Assembly: GCA_963826795.1 (NCBI GenBank)
Contig: CAWGYT010000027.1
Location: 204,239-268,238, forward strand
Length of the DNA: 64,000 bases
From: CAWGYT01 sp963826795
GTDB lineage: Bacteria > Planctomycetota > Planctomycetia > Pirellulales > Pirellulaceae
Direction: 5' to 3'
This document shows positions 1 to 9,876 of this stretch, piece by piece. Below the pieces are notes generated by a model. That model saw only the letters and a list, made by a program, of their open reading frames with translations, did not search any database and was not told the DNA's origin. Position numbers and translations under genes: made by a program. The stretch's first letter is position 1. Each line of letters starts with the position of its first letter.

Positions 1-927
1 CCTACGATCCTCGAGGCCGCCAAAGTTGCATTTCCGGAGGAGGTCAATGGGATTGCACAAAAACCGCTCGAAGGCGTGTCGATGGCCTATTCATTCAATA
101 GCGCTGAAGCGAAAGAAAGGCGTACAACGCAGTACTTCGAAATGTTCACCAACCGCGCGATCTATCATGACGGTTGGGTGGCGTGCAGTCGATTCGGTGT
201 GCCTTGGCAGACCGGCGGCAAGGAAGGTGATTTCACCGATGCGCCCTGGGAGTTGTACAACGTCGAATCCGACTTCAGTCAAGCCGAGGATCTTGCGGCG
301 ACCAATCCGCGGAAGCTGGAAGAGCTTCAAGCCCTGTTCATGGAAGAAGCCGCGAAGTATGCCGTCTTTCCTCTCGATCCGCGATTGGCCGAACGCCTGG
401 ATCCTCGAAACCGGTTGTCGGGCGAGCCGCGGACGAGTTGGACTTACTACGGAAACCGAGTCTGGTTGCCCGAACCGATCGGCCCGCTGATTTTCCCTCA
501 GAGACATTCAATTACGGCCGAACTGACGATTCCCAAGGGTGGGGCCGAGGGCGTGGTCACCTGCGCCGGCGCATTCTCGGCAGGTTGGTCGCTCTACGTG
601 ATGAACAACAAACCGATGTTCCGTTACACTTTTTTTGACATCGCGGACGTCACGATTCCAGGCACGGTCGAAATCCCGGAAGGCAAAGTGACTCTAAGAA
701 CGGAGTTTACCCCCGATGGTTCTAAGATCGGCGGTGGAACGCTGAAGTTGTCCGTGAATGGTAAGCCGGCGGGTGAAGGAAAGCTCCAGCGGTCTGCATT
801 CCGCCATGGGCTGGAGCCTTTTGAAGTTGGGCGTGACTCAATCACTCCGGTGGATCCGACCTACAAAGACAAGGGCTTGTTTGAATTCACGGGAACGATC
901 GAAAACGTTCAATTCGAGCTTAAGTAA
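1..927 (+). CDS. Type I sulfatase, C-terminal part (cut by window edge)
   Basis: The reading frame is open from the first base and ends with TAA at 925-927, so only the last ~308 residues are seen; the catalytic cysteine lies outside the window. What remains matches the C-terminal part of arylsulfatase-type enzymes: the segment around PTILEAA and NGIAQKPLEGVSMAY, a DGW..C block, and LYNVESDFSQAEDLA, which in the family closes the catalytic domain. It is followed by a beta-rich tail with VNGKPAGEG. The next gene has the same architecture, so the two are tandem paralogues. Family members hydrolyse sulfate esters of polysaccharides, probably in the periplasm. The gap to the next start is only 12 bases, suggesting co-transcription. 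Confidence 0.85.
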   Translation, partial: PTILEAAKVAFPEEVNGIAQKPLEGVSMAYSFNSAEAKERRTTQYFEMFTNRAIYHDGWVACSRFGVPWQTGGKEGDFTDAPWELYNVESDFSQAEDLAATNPRKLEELQALFMEEAAKYAVFPLDPRLAERLDPRNRLSGEPRTSWTYYGNRVWLPEPIGPLIFPQRHSITAELTIPKGGAEGVVTCAGAFSAGWSLYVMNNKPMFRYTFFDIADVTIPGTVEIPEGKVTLRTEFTPDGSKIGGGTLKLSVNGKPAGEGKLQRSAFRHGLEPFEVGRDSITPVDPTYKDKGLFEFTGTIENVQFELK

Positions 928-939
928 CGCATCCCTGGA

Positions 940-3324
940 GTGAATCTCTTGAACCGCATCGTCCAGCGTCTGTTCACCGCGGCAGTCGTGTTGGTTGCTT
1001 CGGTGGGCAACCTGTGTCCGGCTCAGGATATCCTTCCGTTTCCACCTGTACCCTCTGGTTCACGGGCGGGAGTCACAATTGAGAGCTCGACCTATAAGAA
1101 GCGAGTGGAGCCAAGGAGACTTCCCGCGGATGCGCCGAACATTCTTATCATCTTGATGGATGATGTCGGGCCGGCCACTCCATCGACCTTTGGTGGCGAA
1201 ATTCAGACTCCCACACTCGACCTCGTCGCGGGCCTCGGCATTTCCTACAACCGTTTCCATACGACCGCCATGTGTTCGCCGACACGTGCAGCGCTGTTGA
1301 CCGGGCGGAATCACACTCGCGTTGGCAACGGCCAGATTGCGGCAATCGCCAACGATTTCGACGGCTTCAGAGGCATCATTCCCAAGTCATCGGCCACCCT
1401 GGCTGAGGTGCTTAAGGCCTACGGCTACAACACAGGTGCATGGGGAAAGTGGCACAATACCCCCGAGGAACAGATCACTTCGAAGGGTCCCTTCGACTAC
1501 TGGCCCACCGGCTACGGATTCGAATACTTCTACGGTTTTCTCGCTGGCGAGGCTTCGCAATACGAACCCACCATGGTTCGCAACACTTCCTACGTTAAAC
1601 ATCCGCAAACTTCAGGCGGCAATGACCATTACCACCTCTCAGAAGACATCGCCGATGACGCCATTCACTGGCTCCGCGAACAGAAGGCCTACGCGCCCGA
1701 CAAGCCCTGGCTCATGTACTGGGCTCCCGGTGCCTCCCACGGCCCGCATCAGGTGATGAAGGAATGGGCGGACAAATACAAGGGCAAATTCGACGACGGG
1801 TGGGATGCCTACCGCGAGCGAGTTTTTTCCAACCAGAAGAAGCTCGGCTGGATTCCGCCGAATACCCGCCTCACCCCGCGTGCCGAATCAATGGCGTCGT
1901 GGGAATCGATCCCGGAAAGTGAAAGACCCTTCCAGCGTCGACTGATGGAAATCTTTGCGGGCTTCACCGAACATGCGGATGCTCAAGCCGGGCGGGTGAT
2001 CGACGAAATCGAACGACAGGGAAAGCTCGACAACACGATTGTTATCTACATCTGGGGCGACAACGGTTCTTCTTCCGAAGGACTCTCTGGCACGATCAGC
2101 GAGCAACTCGCCCAGAACGGAATCCCGACAAGGATTTCCCAGCATCTCGAAGCGTTAGAGGAGCTCGGCGGTCTTGACGCACTCGGCGGTCCGAAGACCG
2201 ACAACATGTATCACGCCGGTTGGGCCTGGGCTGGTAGTACCCCCTACCAAGGCACCAAGCTTCAGGGCGCCTACTTTGGCGGAACCCGAAATCCAATGGC
2301 CGTCTCCTGGCCCAATCGCATCAAAGCGGACAAGACTCCGCGACCGCAGTTCCACCACGTCAACGATATCGTTCCGACCATTTACGAGATCTTGGAACTC
2401 ACGGCGCCGCAAGTCGTTAACGGCTTCAGCCAGGACGCGTTCGACGGCGTCAGTATGGTCTACACATTCGATGACCCCATGGCAGAGGAGCGAAAGCGTA
2501 CCCAGTTCTTTGACATCATGGCCAGTCGTGGCATCTATCAGGACGGCTGGTTCGCCTCCGCTCGGGGGCCGCGCGAGCCATGGGTCGGTGGCATCCCAAA
2601 AGGGATTCGTGAATGGTCACCGTTGACCGACAAATGGCAACTCTACAAGATCGATGAGGACTGGAGCCAGGCCAACGATCTGGCGGACAAGATGCCTGAG
2701 AAACTCGAGGAGCTGAAAGCACTTTTTTTGACTGAGTCCGCGAAGAACAACAATCTACCCATCGGCGGCGGACTCTGGTCCACCGCACTCTATCATCCCG
2801 AAGACGCCCCAGCATCGTCCCTCACTGAGTGGACCTTCGACGCTCCCATCACCGGCATGCCCGAATCCGCCGCGCCGAAACTGGGCAAAGTCGACAGTCT
2901 CGTGACGATGGAAGTTGACGTGCCGGAAAACGCAAACGGGGTGCTCTACGCGCTGGCCGGGTTTTCCGGAGGTGTCGCTTGTTTCGTGAAGGATGGATTT
3001 CTGTGCTATGAGTTCAATCTTTTCGAGATCCGGCGGACAAAGATCAGGTCCGCAGACAGAATACCCACCGGCAAAGTCAAGATTGAAGTCGAATCACGCC
3101 TTGCCGCAAAGATTGGCGGCCCCATGGATGTGACGCTGCGAGTGAACGGCGAAGTCGTCGCCAAAAATCGCGTTCCGGCGGCAATGTCGCTGCACTTCAC
3201 GTCCAATGCCACGTTCGACATCGGGACCGATCTCGATTCGCCGGTGTCGCTTGACTATTTCGATCAGGCACCGTTTTCTTTTAACGGAACGATCGGCAAA
3301 ACGAAGGTTGAGTATCTGCGTTAG
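940..3324 (+). CDS. Secreted type I sulfatase (arylsulfatase family)
   Basis: A 794-residue enzyme starting at GTG 940, with a hydrophobic N-terminal signal (residues ~8-28, cut likely near CPAQ). The metal-binding aspartates are in ILMDDVG (~D74/D75). C112 in CSPTRAALLTGR is the C-x-P-x-R cysteine that is oxidised to formylglycine. GKWHN and the WGDNGSS region supply further active-site residues. After the catalytic domain (to ~residue 610) comes a beta-rich C-terminal domain shared with the upstream paralogue. It should remove sulfate from polysaccharides such as algal glycans, but the substrate cannot be read from the sequence. The gene is intact and probably forms an operon with the preceding sulfatase. 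Confidence 0.92.
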   Translation: MNLLNRIVQRLFTAAVVLVASVGNLCPAQDILPFPPVPSGSRAGVTIESSTYKKRVEPRRLPADAPNILIILMDDVGPATPSTFGGEIQTPTLDLVAGLGISYNRFHTTAMCSPTRAALLTGRNHTRVGNGQIAAIANDFDGFRGIIPKSSATLAEVLKAYGYNTGAWGKWHNTPEEQITSKGPFDYWPTGYGFEYFYGFLAGEASQYEPTMVRNTSYVKHPQTSGGNDHYHLSEDIADDAIHWLREQKAYAPDKPWLMYWAPGASHGPHQVMKEWADKYKGKFDDGWDAYRERVFSNQKKLGWIPPNTRLTPRAESMASWESIPESERPFQRRLMEIFAGFTEHADAQAGRVIDEIERQGKLDNTIVIYIWGDNGSSSEGLSGTISEQLAQNGIPTRISQHLEALEELGGLDALGGPKTDNMYHAGWAWAGSTPYQGTKLQGAYFGGTRNPMAVSWPNRIKADKTPRPQFHHVNDIVPTIYEILELTAPQVVNGFSQDAFDGVSMVYTFDDPMAEERKRTQFFDIMASRGIYQDGWFASARGPREPWVGGIPKGIREWSPLTDKWQLYKIDEDWSQANDLADKMPEKLEELKALFLTESAKNNNLPIGGGLWSTALYHPEDAPASSLTEWTFDAPITGMPESAAPKLGKVDSLVTMEVDVPENANGVLYALAGFSGGVACFVKDGFLCYEFNLFEIRRTKIRSADRIPTGKVKIEVESRLAAKIGGPMDVTLRVNGEVVAKNRVPAAMSLHFTSNATFDIGTDLDSPVSLDYFDQAPFSFNGTIGKTKVEYLR

Positions 3325-3485
3325 CGGACTAGCGCCACTCCTTGCTGCGGGGCGCAGACCATCCAATGAATTGACTCGACCAGAGAATTGGCAACGTTCG
3401 AAGAGGCAACCGACAATGGAATACCAATTTGAACCGCTCGGTCCGTTACTCCGGATCGTCGTTTAAAATGAAGGAGTTGAATCGC

Positions 3486-4676
3486 ATGACCGGAAATCGA
3501 TTGCTCTGCTTCCTCGCATTCGTTCTCCTCACCCGAATCTCCTTGGGACAGGAAGCCGCGACGCCACCTGCCACCGCCGCAACGAAGCCCTCAGAAGAAC
3601 CCGATGCTCAGGCGGCTCCACGACCGCAGCGCCGAAGTCGTCGTGGTCTTGGTGGCCCAATAACGCTTGGCCCCGACGACAAACCGACTTTCGACGATCC
3701 GCCAGCCGGATTCGATAAGGCTCGTGATGGCATCGCGCACGGCAAGCTTGAGATGCTTGAATACGATTCGACAACCGTCGGGACGCGACGCAAGGTCCTC
3801 GTCTACACGCCTCCCGGATATTCGAGCGACACAAAGTACCCCGTGCTCTATCTGTTGCATGGCATCGGAGGCGATGAAGAGGAGTGGAGACGAGGTGGCC
3901 AGCCGGAGATCATTCTAGACAACCTGATTGCCGACAAGAAGGCCGAGCCAATGGTCGTGGTCATGCCCAACGGTCGCGCACAAGAGAATGACCGGGCCGT
4001 GGGTAACGTCATGGCAAGCGCTCCGGCATTCGCGAAATTCGAGCAGGACCTATTGAAAGATCTCATCCCATTCGTCGAATCGAAGTATTCCGTGAAAGCC
4101 GATCGCGAAAAGCGCGCCCTCGCGGGACTTTCGATGGGTGGCGGCCAGTCGCTGAATTTCGGTCTGGGTCACCTCGACACGTTTGCATGGATTGGTGGCT
4201 TCTCCTCAGCACCCAACACGAAGCCTCCTGCGGAACTGGTTCCCGATCCGAAGCGAGCAGCCGAGCAGTTGAAGTTTTTATTCATCTCGTGCGGCAACAA
4301 GGACAGTCTGATTCGCGTCAGTCAAGGCGTCCACGCCTACCTCAAGGAACACAACGTGCCTCATGTTTGGCACGTAGATAGTCATGCACACGACTTCCAA
4401 CATTGGAAGAAAGCGCTCTTCCACTTCTCGCAGCGGATCTTTAACTCTGCCGTCCCAGCATCACCGACCGACGAACTCGGGCACACGATCCAGGGCGTGT
4501 CCAAGTACTCCTTCTTCGGGGGAGCCGCTGGGGATGATGAATTCGAAGCGTTGATCCAGCAGCATGCGCGAGATTGGCAACCGACGATGTTGAGATCGTC
4601 TTTGAATGCCCAGACTTTATCGTCGATGACCGTCGCTCGGGAGACGACGAGCGCAAGTGACGGGGATCGCGATTGA
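3486..4676 (+). CDS. Secreted alpha/beta-hydrolase esterase (CE1/feruloyl-esterase-like)
   Basis: I chose ATG 3486 because AAGGAG at 3471-3476 sits 9 bases upstream and the product then begins with a signal peptide (MTGNRLLCFLAFVLL). A TTG at 3429 and an ATG at 3468 are possible but poorer. The 396-residue product has a low-complexity Ala/Pro/Arg linker and then an esterase domain of the D/CE1 type: LYLLHGIGGDEEEW forms the oxyanion region, GLSMGG carries the nucleophile (S~216), and HDFQHW probably carries the catalytic histidine. Relatives are annotated as feruloyl or acetylxylan esterases, so it may deacylate the glycan attacked by the neighbouring sulfatases. The last ~50 residues lack recognisable family similarity. 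Confidence 0.85.
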   Translation: MTGNRLLCFLAFVLLTRISLGQEAATPPATAATKPSEEPDAQAAPRPQRRSRRGLGGPITLGPDDKPTFDDPPAGFDKARDGIAHGKLEMLEYDSTTVGTRRKVLVYTPPGYSSDTKYPVLYLLHGIGGDEEEWRRGGQPEIILDNLIADKKAEPMVVVMPNGRAQENDRAVGNVMASAPAFAKFEQDLLKDLIPFVESKYSVKADREKRALAGLSMGGGQSLNFGLGHLDTFAWIGGFSSAPNTKPPAELVPDPKRAAEQLKFLFISCGNKDSLIRVSQGVHAYLKEHNVPHVWHVDSHAHDFQHWKKALFHFSQRIFNSAVPASPTDELGHTIQGVSKYSFFGGAAGDDEFEALIQQHARDWQPTMLRSSLNAQTLSSMTVARETTSASDGDRD

Positions 4677-5706
4677 GAACTTCCGCCGGGCCCACTCCAC
4701 GAAATAACGAATCGGCCGCGAATGGTCCGAAAGAGGTGGAAATGTCTTCGCGCTGGCGGTTGTATTTCTCACGTTCTCGGCGGACGTTTCGCGACTACTT
4801 GAATAATCTGATTTGCGCCGGCAATCGCCAAAGTCCGGTACGACCGCTTAGCTGGGGTGCCCTGGGGTCGCCATGCAGCAACGCTGCACACGCGGAATGT
4901 TATCCTGGGCCGTGTCGTTGATACGTGATTCCAGCTTCAAAGCCTCGGACATATTTCCGACCCAGGTTCCAACATCAGGCACCCTCTTTCGGCTTTGCCT
5001 TCCCTCCAGCGGAACCAGTTCCCGGCTTCATCAGGACGATGCGGTTGATACGACATCCTACTGCCCTCTCGCCGCACTTCGTTCCCTTCGCTTGGCGATA
5101 CCTTGGTTGCACTCGTGAGGTTCGCTCTCAGACGGACGAGCGCGCCGCCAAGGCTGGAGTTGGTGGTCCGGTATCTCCCACCGGAAACTGCCGAGGAGCA
5201 GATACGATGACTCTCCTAAGTTTCTGGGGAACCTTAAAATCCGCGTGCCAGGTTCCGAACTGACGCCGGGTGGGTGGGGGCGCCGATCATCACTGACCGA
5301 GTCTCGTGAAAGTGTCCACGGGAATTGAAATCGCTCAATGGCTCCCGAACAAGAGGTTACAGAAGGCGATTGTCCGAGACGGTGAGATTCGGACATCCGT
5401 TTCAACCGAGCAAGCGATTGTTGCCGGGAGGCAACGCAGACTGTTGCTATTCAACAAGAATCAGCTCGCTGCAAATCCATGCGACGAGCTGTTTCGATTT
5501 CAAGTCGGGGTGACAAGACGACACCGTTAGAACGTTGTCATCGGTCTGTCGTCGACATGCAAACAAACCATTTTGTTGTTTGCCAACAGGTTGTGGCCTT
5601 TGTCGGCTGAAACGGCAAACAGTGTGTGCGATGGAGGTGGCCCAGGCTTGACGCACGGGGACGGATGTCGATGGTTGCGAGCAGGTTGACAGGGGCAGAG
5701 ACTTGA
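4677..5706. other. Gene-free stretch
   Basis: About 1 kb without a convincing gene. Short open frames occur in several phases (for example around 4925-5263), but none has a good ribosome binding site, and the frames overlap one another. The closest thing to a signal is a Pro/Arg-rich reading near 4960-5110 that could be degenerated coding sequence. I cannot assign it. Confidence 0.5.
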
Positions 5707-5925
5707 TCAAGATCTCCAGATAAAGCCCATAGCCCAGAGAACGCCAAGGGCGACGAGAATCAACCCAGTGAGCTGATAGAAGCGGTGAACGGCGTTGCCC
5801 TCACCCCAGAGGAGCCGGGAGCGGGCGACCAATAATCGGTAGATGATGAACTCGCTTTGCATTGTGCCGCAGACCAGCATGAACAGGCCGGACGCCGCCA
5901 TCAGAATTCCCCAAAGTAGATTCAT
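5707..5925 (-). CDS. Small two-helix membrane protein
   Basis: A 72-residue protein read from ATG 5925, with GAGGAG (complement of 5937-5942) 11 bases upstream. A TTG at 5934 is in frame but would sit on the Shine-Dalgarno sequence. It has two hydrophobic segments (about residues 3-22 and 50-69) joined by a basic, aromatic linker (YRLLVARSRLLW). Function unknown; no family recognised. It follows the broken gene at 5972-6735 on the same strand by 46 bases. The palindrome CTTGATCAAG overlaps its stop region (5702-5711). Confidence 0.6.
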   Translation of the reverse strand: MNLLWGILMAASGLFMLVCGTMQSEFIIYRLLVARSRLLWGEGNAVHRFYQLTGLILVALGVLWAMGFIWRS

Positions 5926-5971
5926 CAGTGACAATTCTCCTCAGCGGGCATGGCGGAGTGGATGCCTCGGA

Positions 5972-6735
5972 TCATTCGGAGGCCCAAAGCAAACGAACGT
6001 GGATTGACTGCGGAAGTGCCAGCGTGAAGTCGAGCGTGTCGTCATCGATCAGTTTGTCGCGAAGCGTGACCTGTCCCTGAGAACCTTCGCCATCAGTGTA
6101 GCCAGGGTTCAGCACCGCGTCGCCGCCCTTGTTGAATTTCCAGGTGCCGAGGTGTGACGAACCGGTGCTGTCGGCTCCGACCTGGAAGACGTCGCCATTG
6201 GCCGCGTTGACACTGATCAGTGAAACCGACGTGCGGCCTGGATCGATCGATTCTGCCTCAATCACCCGGTCCCTGATTTTCCAACGGAACGTCAGCTTCA
6301 GTCCCTTGCCCTCACTTCCTTCATCGAGCCATGTACCGATCAGGCGATCCCAGCCCGACCGATCAAAAGCCTCAGCGAGCGTCGTGGGCTGTTTCAGTTT
6401 GCTCTCGTCTTCGTCGTCGGTGGGTTTAGCCTGAGCGACCGTCAAAATAAAATCATTGCTGAATTGGCCGCTGGGATTCTGACGCTGCAATAGGTTAGGT
6501 GCAGACCATTTGCAGGACGACCCTCCAGCTTGATCGCGACAAGCTCGTTTTGCTTCAGCGACACTTCGCCATCGACTCGATGCCCATCGAGAAAGATTCG
6601 AGCTTGTTCTTCAACATGCTGGCCGCTAACCACCGACTCTGTCCGATCGGGATACAGCACGGGAAATTTCTGCGAGCCGCGTTGTTTCTCAATCGGCCCA
6701 ACCGTCCAAATGGCCGGCTGAGGAGCATTCGTGAA
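5972..6735 (-). pseudogene. Broken planctomycete protein with IPT-like segment (N-terminus lost, 5-bp frameshift)
   Basis: Two frames give one protein. The upstream frame reads PVLYPDRTE, IFLDGHRVDGEV and GRPANGLHL; the downstream frame continues LQRQNPSGQFSNDF and runs to the stop at 5972. They are separated by the tandem duplication TAGGT-TAGGT at 6491-6500; removing one copy restores NGLHL-LQRQNPSG exactly. The GLHLLQ..NPSG.FSNDF pattern is typical of IPT-like modules in large planctomycete surface proteins, often next to cytochrome or PSD domains. The 5' part is missing: just upstream the same strand turns into a group II intron reverse-transcriptase stump, so the gene was truncated by rearrangement. 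Not expected to make a functional product. Confidence 0.7.
6491..6500. repeat. Perfect 5-bp tandem duplication (TAGGT x2) breaking a gene
   Basis: TAGGT occurs twice in a row inside the coding frame of the 5972-6735 remnant. Deleting one copy restores the frame with a family-consistent junction (L-H-L-L-Q-R-Q). Five bases is a size left by some transposons as a target-site duplication after excision; replication slippage would look the same. Confidence 0.75.
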
Positions 6736-7025
6736 GCCGGACCTTGACGGCCACCAGCGTCGTACGCATGCGTTTGGCGATGGAGTAACGTGGAATCTTG
6801 AACCAACCATGCGCTCTGGTCTTCGAGCAGAAATGCGTGAAGCCGAGAAAATCAAACGCTTCTGGGCGACCATCGCCGCGTGGCTGCCAGTTTTCGATCG
6901 CATAGCGACCGAATTCGATCAATCGCGTTTTACCTTCGTGGAGCTTCAAGCCAAACTTGGCTAGACGAGTTCGGAGTGCATCCAAACATGCCTGCGCCTC
7001 GGAGTCAGACTGGAATCCAATCACA
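6735..7025 (-). pseudogene. Group II intron reverse transcriptase/maturase fragment
   Basis: About 95 residues of a group II intron-encoded reverse transcriptase are readable: VIGFQSDSEAQ (just after the usual Y/FADD box, itself missing), LRTRLAKFGLKLHEGKTRLI, FDFLGFTHFC, then FKIPR and KRMRTTL. This is the palm-to-thumb part of the protein. The N-terminal RT motifs and the C-terminal maturase/HNH parts are absent. The fragment runs straight into the truncated gene at 5972-6735 on one side and a microrepeat-rich duplicated region on the other, so it is a dead intron remnant. No intron RNA domain V was recognised. Confidence 0.75.
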
Positions 7026-7057
7026 GAACAAGTCCAAGACAACAGTCCAAGACGGTC

Positions 7058-7638
7058 TACAAGGCAACAAGTCCAAGACGGTCTACAGCTCCAGAGTCAT
7101 TCGGCAGCACAGGGGGAGCCACAGGCGTGACCGGCGGCGGTGAGGGCACGGAAGTAGACCGTCTGAGTTTGGCGGTCTGAGTTTGGCGGCTGAGTTTGGC
7201 CGGCGAGCTGCCAGACGGGGGGTGCACACCCCCTCATCCGGCCTTCGGCCACCTTCTCCCGCGCTGGGGAGAAGGGACGGGGTGCGGTTGCTCTTTTGCG
7301 CGGTTGGCGTAGGAACAGAGCAAGGAACGCGGTGCGGAGACGTCGCGCTGTCACCTCTCCCGAGGGAGAGTAAGCGCCTCCGCGCCGACGCCAGGGTGTC
7401 GCGACCGATCCACGCATTCATGGCCCGGGTGAGCCCACTCAGGGGGTTCGTCCATTAGGCTGGGGCAACCCGGCCTGCGAATCACCGCAGGGCATGGTAA
7501 ATAGCCCCGGGCGAACCAACAAACGACCTTTTCGGAACCGACCCGCGGATTTTCCCATTTTCTATTGGGTAAAATCGCCGCCGATTTCGCACTATCTGAC
7601 GGCGTGACGGCGGCTCTTGATGGTCGGACTGTGTCGCG
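7058..7638. repeat. ~0.6 kb direct repeat, copy 1
   Basis: Nearly identical to 7656-8252, with only 17 bases between the copies. It starts with TACAAGGCAACAAGTCC and ends with GACTGTGTCGCG. Inside are the motif GTAGACCGTCT (7154-7164) followed by short TCTGAGTTTGGCGG repeats, a dispersed-type palindrome (CCTTCTCCC...GGGGAGAAGG, around 7251-7275), a second one (CCTCTCCCGAGGGAGAG) and an AT-richer tail. Open frames inside are not conserved genes; both strands are open because the region is GC-rich. It probably does not encode protein. Confidence 0.85.
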
Positions 7639-7655
7639 ACGATGCAAGACTGTCG

Positions 7656-8252
7656 TACAAGGCAACAAGTCCAAGACGGTCTACAGCTCCAGAGTCATTC
7701 GGCAGCACAGGGGGAGCCACAGGCGTGACCGGCGGCGGTGAGGGCACGAAAGTAGACCGTCTGAGTTTGGCGGCTCGTCTGAGTTTGGCTCTGAGTTTGG
7801 CGGCTGAGTTTGGCCGGCGAGCTGCCAGACGGGGGGTGCACACCCCCTCATCCGGCCTTCGGCCACCTTCTCCCGCGCTGGGGAGAAGGGACGGGGTGCG
7901 GTTGCTCTTTTGCGCGGTTGGCGTAGGAACAGAGGAAGGAACGCGGTGCGGAGACGTCGCGCTGTCACCTCTCCCGAGGGAGAGTAAGCGCCTCCGCGCC
8001 GACGCCAGGGTGTCGCGACCGATCCACGCATTCATGGCCCGGGTGAGCCCACTCAGGGGGTTCGTCCATTAGGCTGGGGCAACCCGGCCTGCGAATCACC
8101 GCAGGGCATGGTAAATAGCCCCGGGCGAACCAACAAACGACCTTTTCGGAACCGACCCGCGGATTTTCCCATTTTCTATTGGGTAAAATCGCCGCCGATT
8201 TCGCACTATCTGACGGCGTGACGGCGGCTCTTGATGGTCGGACTGTGTCGCG
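7656..8252. repeat. ~0.6 kb direct repeat, copy 2
   Basis: Second copy of the unit at 7058-7638. The main difference is ~16 extra bases in the GAGTTTGGC micro-repeat tract after GTAGACCGTCT (7752-7762), plus a few substitutions (G/A at the GCACG-AAGTAG position, GCAAGG/GGAAGG near 7930). The high identity indicates a recent duplication; the copy-number change in the micro-repeat suggests slippage afterwards. Confidence 0.85.
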
Positions 8253-8548
8253 GTCGGACGATGCCTGACTTCTCGATACTTGAGCAAGTCAAGGCGCGAA
8301 AAATCTGGGAGACCAATCCGATCCGCTCGAATTGCGACGTACGGGGCGGGTCAAGTTGTGTTCCGTTGCATCGTGGCTGATTCGTTGCGAGTTGGCGTTC
8401 AACTGCTTTCCGTCCGACTTGCGGAGGAGTCGACCCTACGGGTATCGCGGGAACGCTGATGCAGGCAATCGCTAATGACGGGTGACGTGAAACCTGTGTC
8501 GACGCAGATGCGAAGCAGCGAATTGGATACTTAGGAACCGCGCGACTA
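8253..8548. other. Spacer between duplicated unit and transposase
   Basis: About 300 bases with no supported gene. The sequence reads on from the duplication and ends against the stop codon of the transposase. The end of the insertion sequence probably lies near its right side, but I could not pair terminal inverted repeats. Confidence 0.4.
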
Positions 8549-9777
8549 TTATTTACCGGATTTGAATGCTTCTCTCGGATGGATCTCATAGTTCCATTCG
8601 CCGTGGAATTCGTTGCGTTTGATGACACACTCTGAGAGGACATCATCGGATACCTTGATGCCCTTGCTGTAGTTCTTGCCATCAAGCCAAGCGTGAATCT
8701 CCAGGCCGGAAGCGGTACGTGTGTTACCGATGCTCGACACGACGACTTCGTGCGTCTCAAGCGGCACGCCTCGCCAATTCCTTGTGATGTGACAGAACAA
8801 CCGGTGCTCGATCTTGTTCCATTTGCTCGTCCCAGGTGGGTAGTGGCAAACTTCGATGATCAATCCCGTTTGATCGGCCAGACGCTGAAGCTCTAACTTC
8901 CAAAGTCGACTTCGTGAGCTATTACTGCCTCCGCTGTCGGCAGTGATCAACAAACGTTTGCAGGACGGGTACCGTTTCTTGCCGAGCTTCTTCCACCACA
9001 AACGAATTGCCGCAACTGCGAACTCTGCGGTGTCGTGACTGATGCCGACTGACACGACGGCTTCATCACGGTGAATGTCATACACGCCGTAGGGCACGAC
9101 CTTGCCTTTGGTCTTGTCTGGAAAATCGTGCGTATCTGTCTCTCGCGGCTGACGCTTCGGTTCGTACTCTTTGCCGACATTGCTCTTGTTTCCAAGGGTT
9201 TCTTTCTTTTTCGTGTCCACAGACAATGCCGGTTCGCCACGATGTTTTCTCGCCTTCACGCGCGCGTTGATGTGCTCAAACTGGGCGTCGCGGTCCGGAT
9301 GCTGCCTTCCCTCACGTGTCTTGCGGTTGCCCTGCAGGCTATACCCCAAGTCGACTAACAGGCCACGAACAGTCGATGCACCTACCTCAAACCCTTGTCT
9401 TCGTAGTTCCTCCGCGAGCGTCCGAGTGCTCTTGCATGTCCATCGCAGCGGATTGGTCGGCTCACCTCGAGTCGTTGGCGCAATCATCTTGTCCAATGCA
9501 GCAAGCAGCGACGGTTGCTCCGCCTTTCGTGATCGTCGACCCGCCCCTTGTCGACGTTGTCGCCCCAGCGGAGGAGATTGGCCGGATTCGAGTTCTTTGA
9601 TTCCAGTACGAATGGTGCGATCGGACATTCCGGTCGCTTCCGTGACCGCGGCAATACCACCGTGCCCCAACGATCTTGCTTCAATCGCGGCCCAGCGCTG
9701 CGGCCGCGCTCATGCAACGACTCCGCAAGGTTGACAAACTTCTCGCGAATCCATTCAACTACGTGTGCATCCGGCAT
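8549..9777 (-). mobile_element. ISAzo13-type transposase gene, frameshifted near its start
   Basis: The 373-residue frame from 9670 carries a DDE integrase-like core of the ISAzo13 family: an HTH-like N-terminal region (TGMSDRTIRTGIKELE), SVDTKKKE with the first acidic residue, LLITADSGGSN, and PPGTSKWNKIEHRLFCHITR with the last. The N-terminus is in another frame from ATG 9777 (VVEWIREKFVNLAESLHERGR). Two surplus bases at about 9698-9699 separate the halves; without them the protein reads HERGR-RWAAIEARSLGHGG. The element is either inactive or needs frameshifting. Terminal inverted repeats and target duplications were not identified. Confidence 0.8.
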
Positions 9778-9876
9778 GCATCCAAGTATTCACCAATCCC
9801 AGACAATCTTACCGCGTCTCAGCACACACCGGATGTATCTTTGGCAACCCGAACCGACGTTTCTCGGAGCTCAGCG

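Noticed and set aside
7592..8072. Long open frames on both strands inside the 0.6 kb duplicated unit
   Set aside because: Both strands are open because of the composition; starts lack ribosome binding sites and the micro-repeat indels between copies ignore codon length.
8206..8760. 184-residue minus-strand frame beside the transposase
   Set aside because: It overlaps the 3' end of the transposase in another phase and has no domain or start signal.
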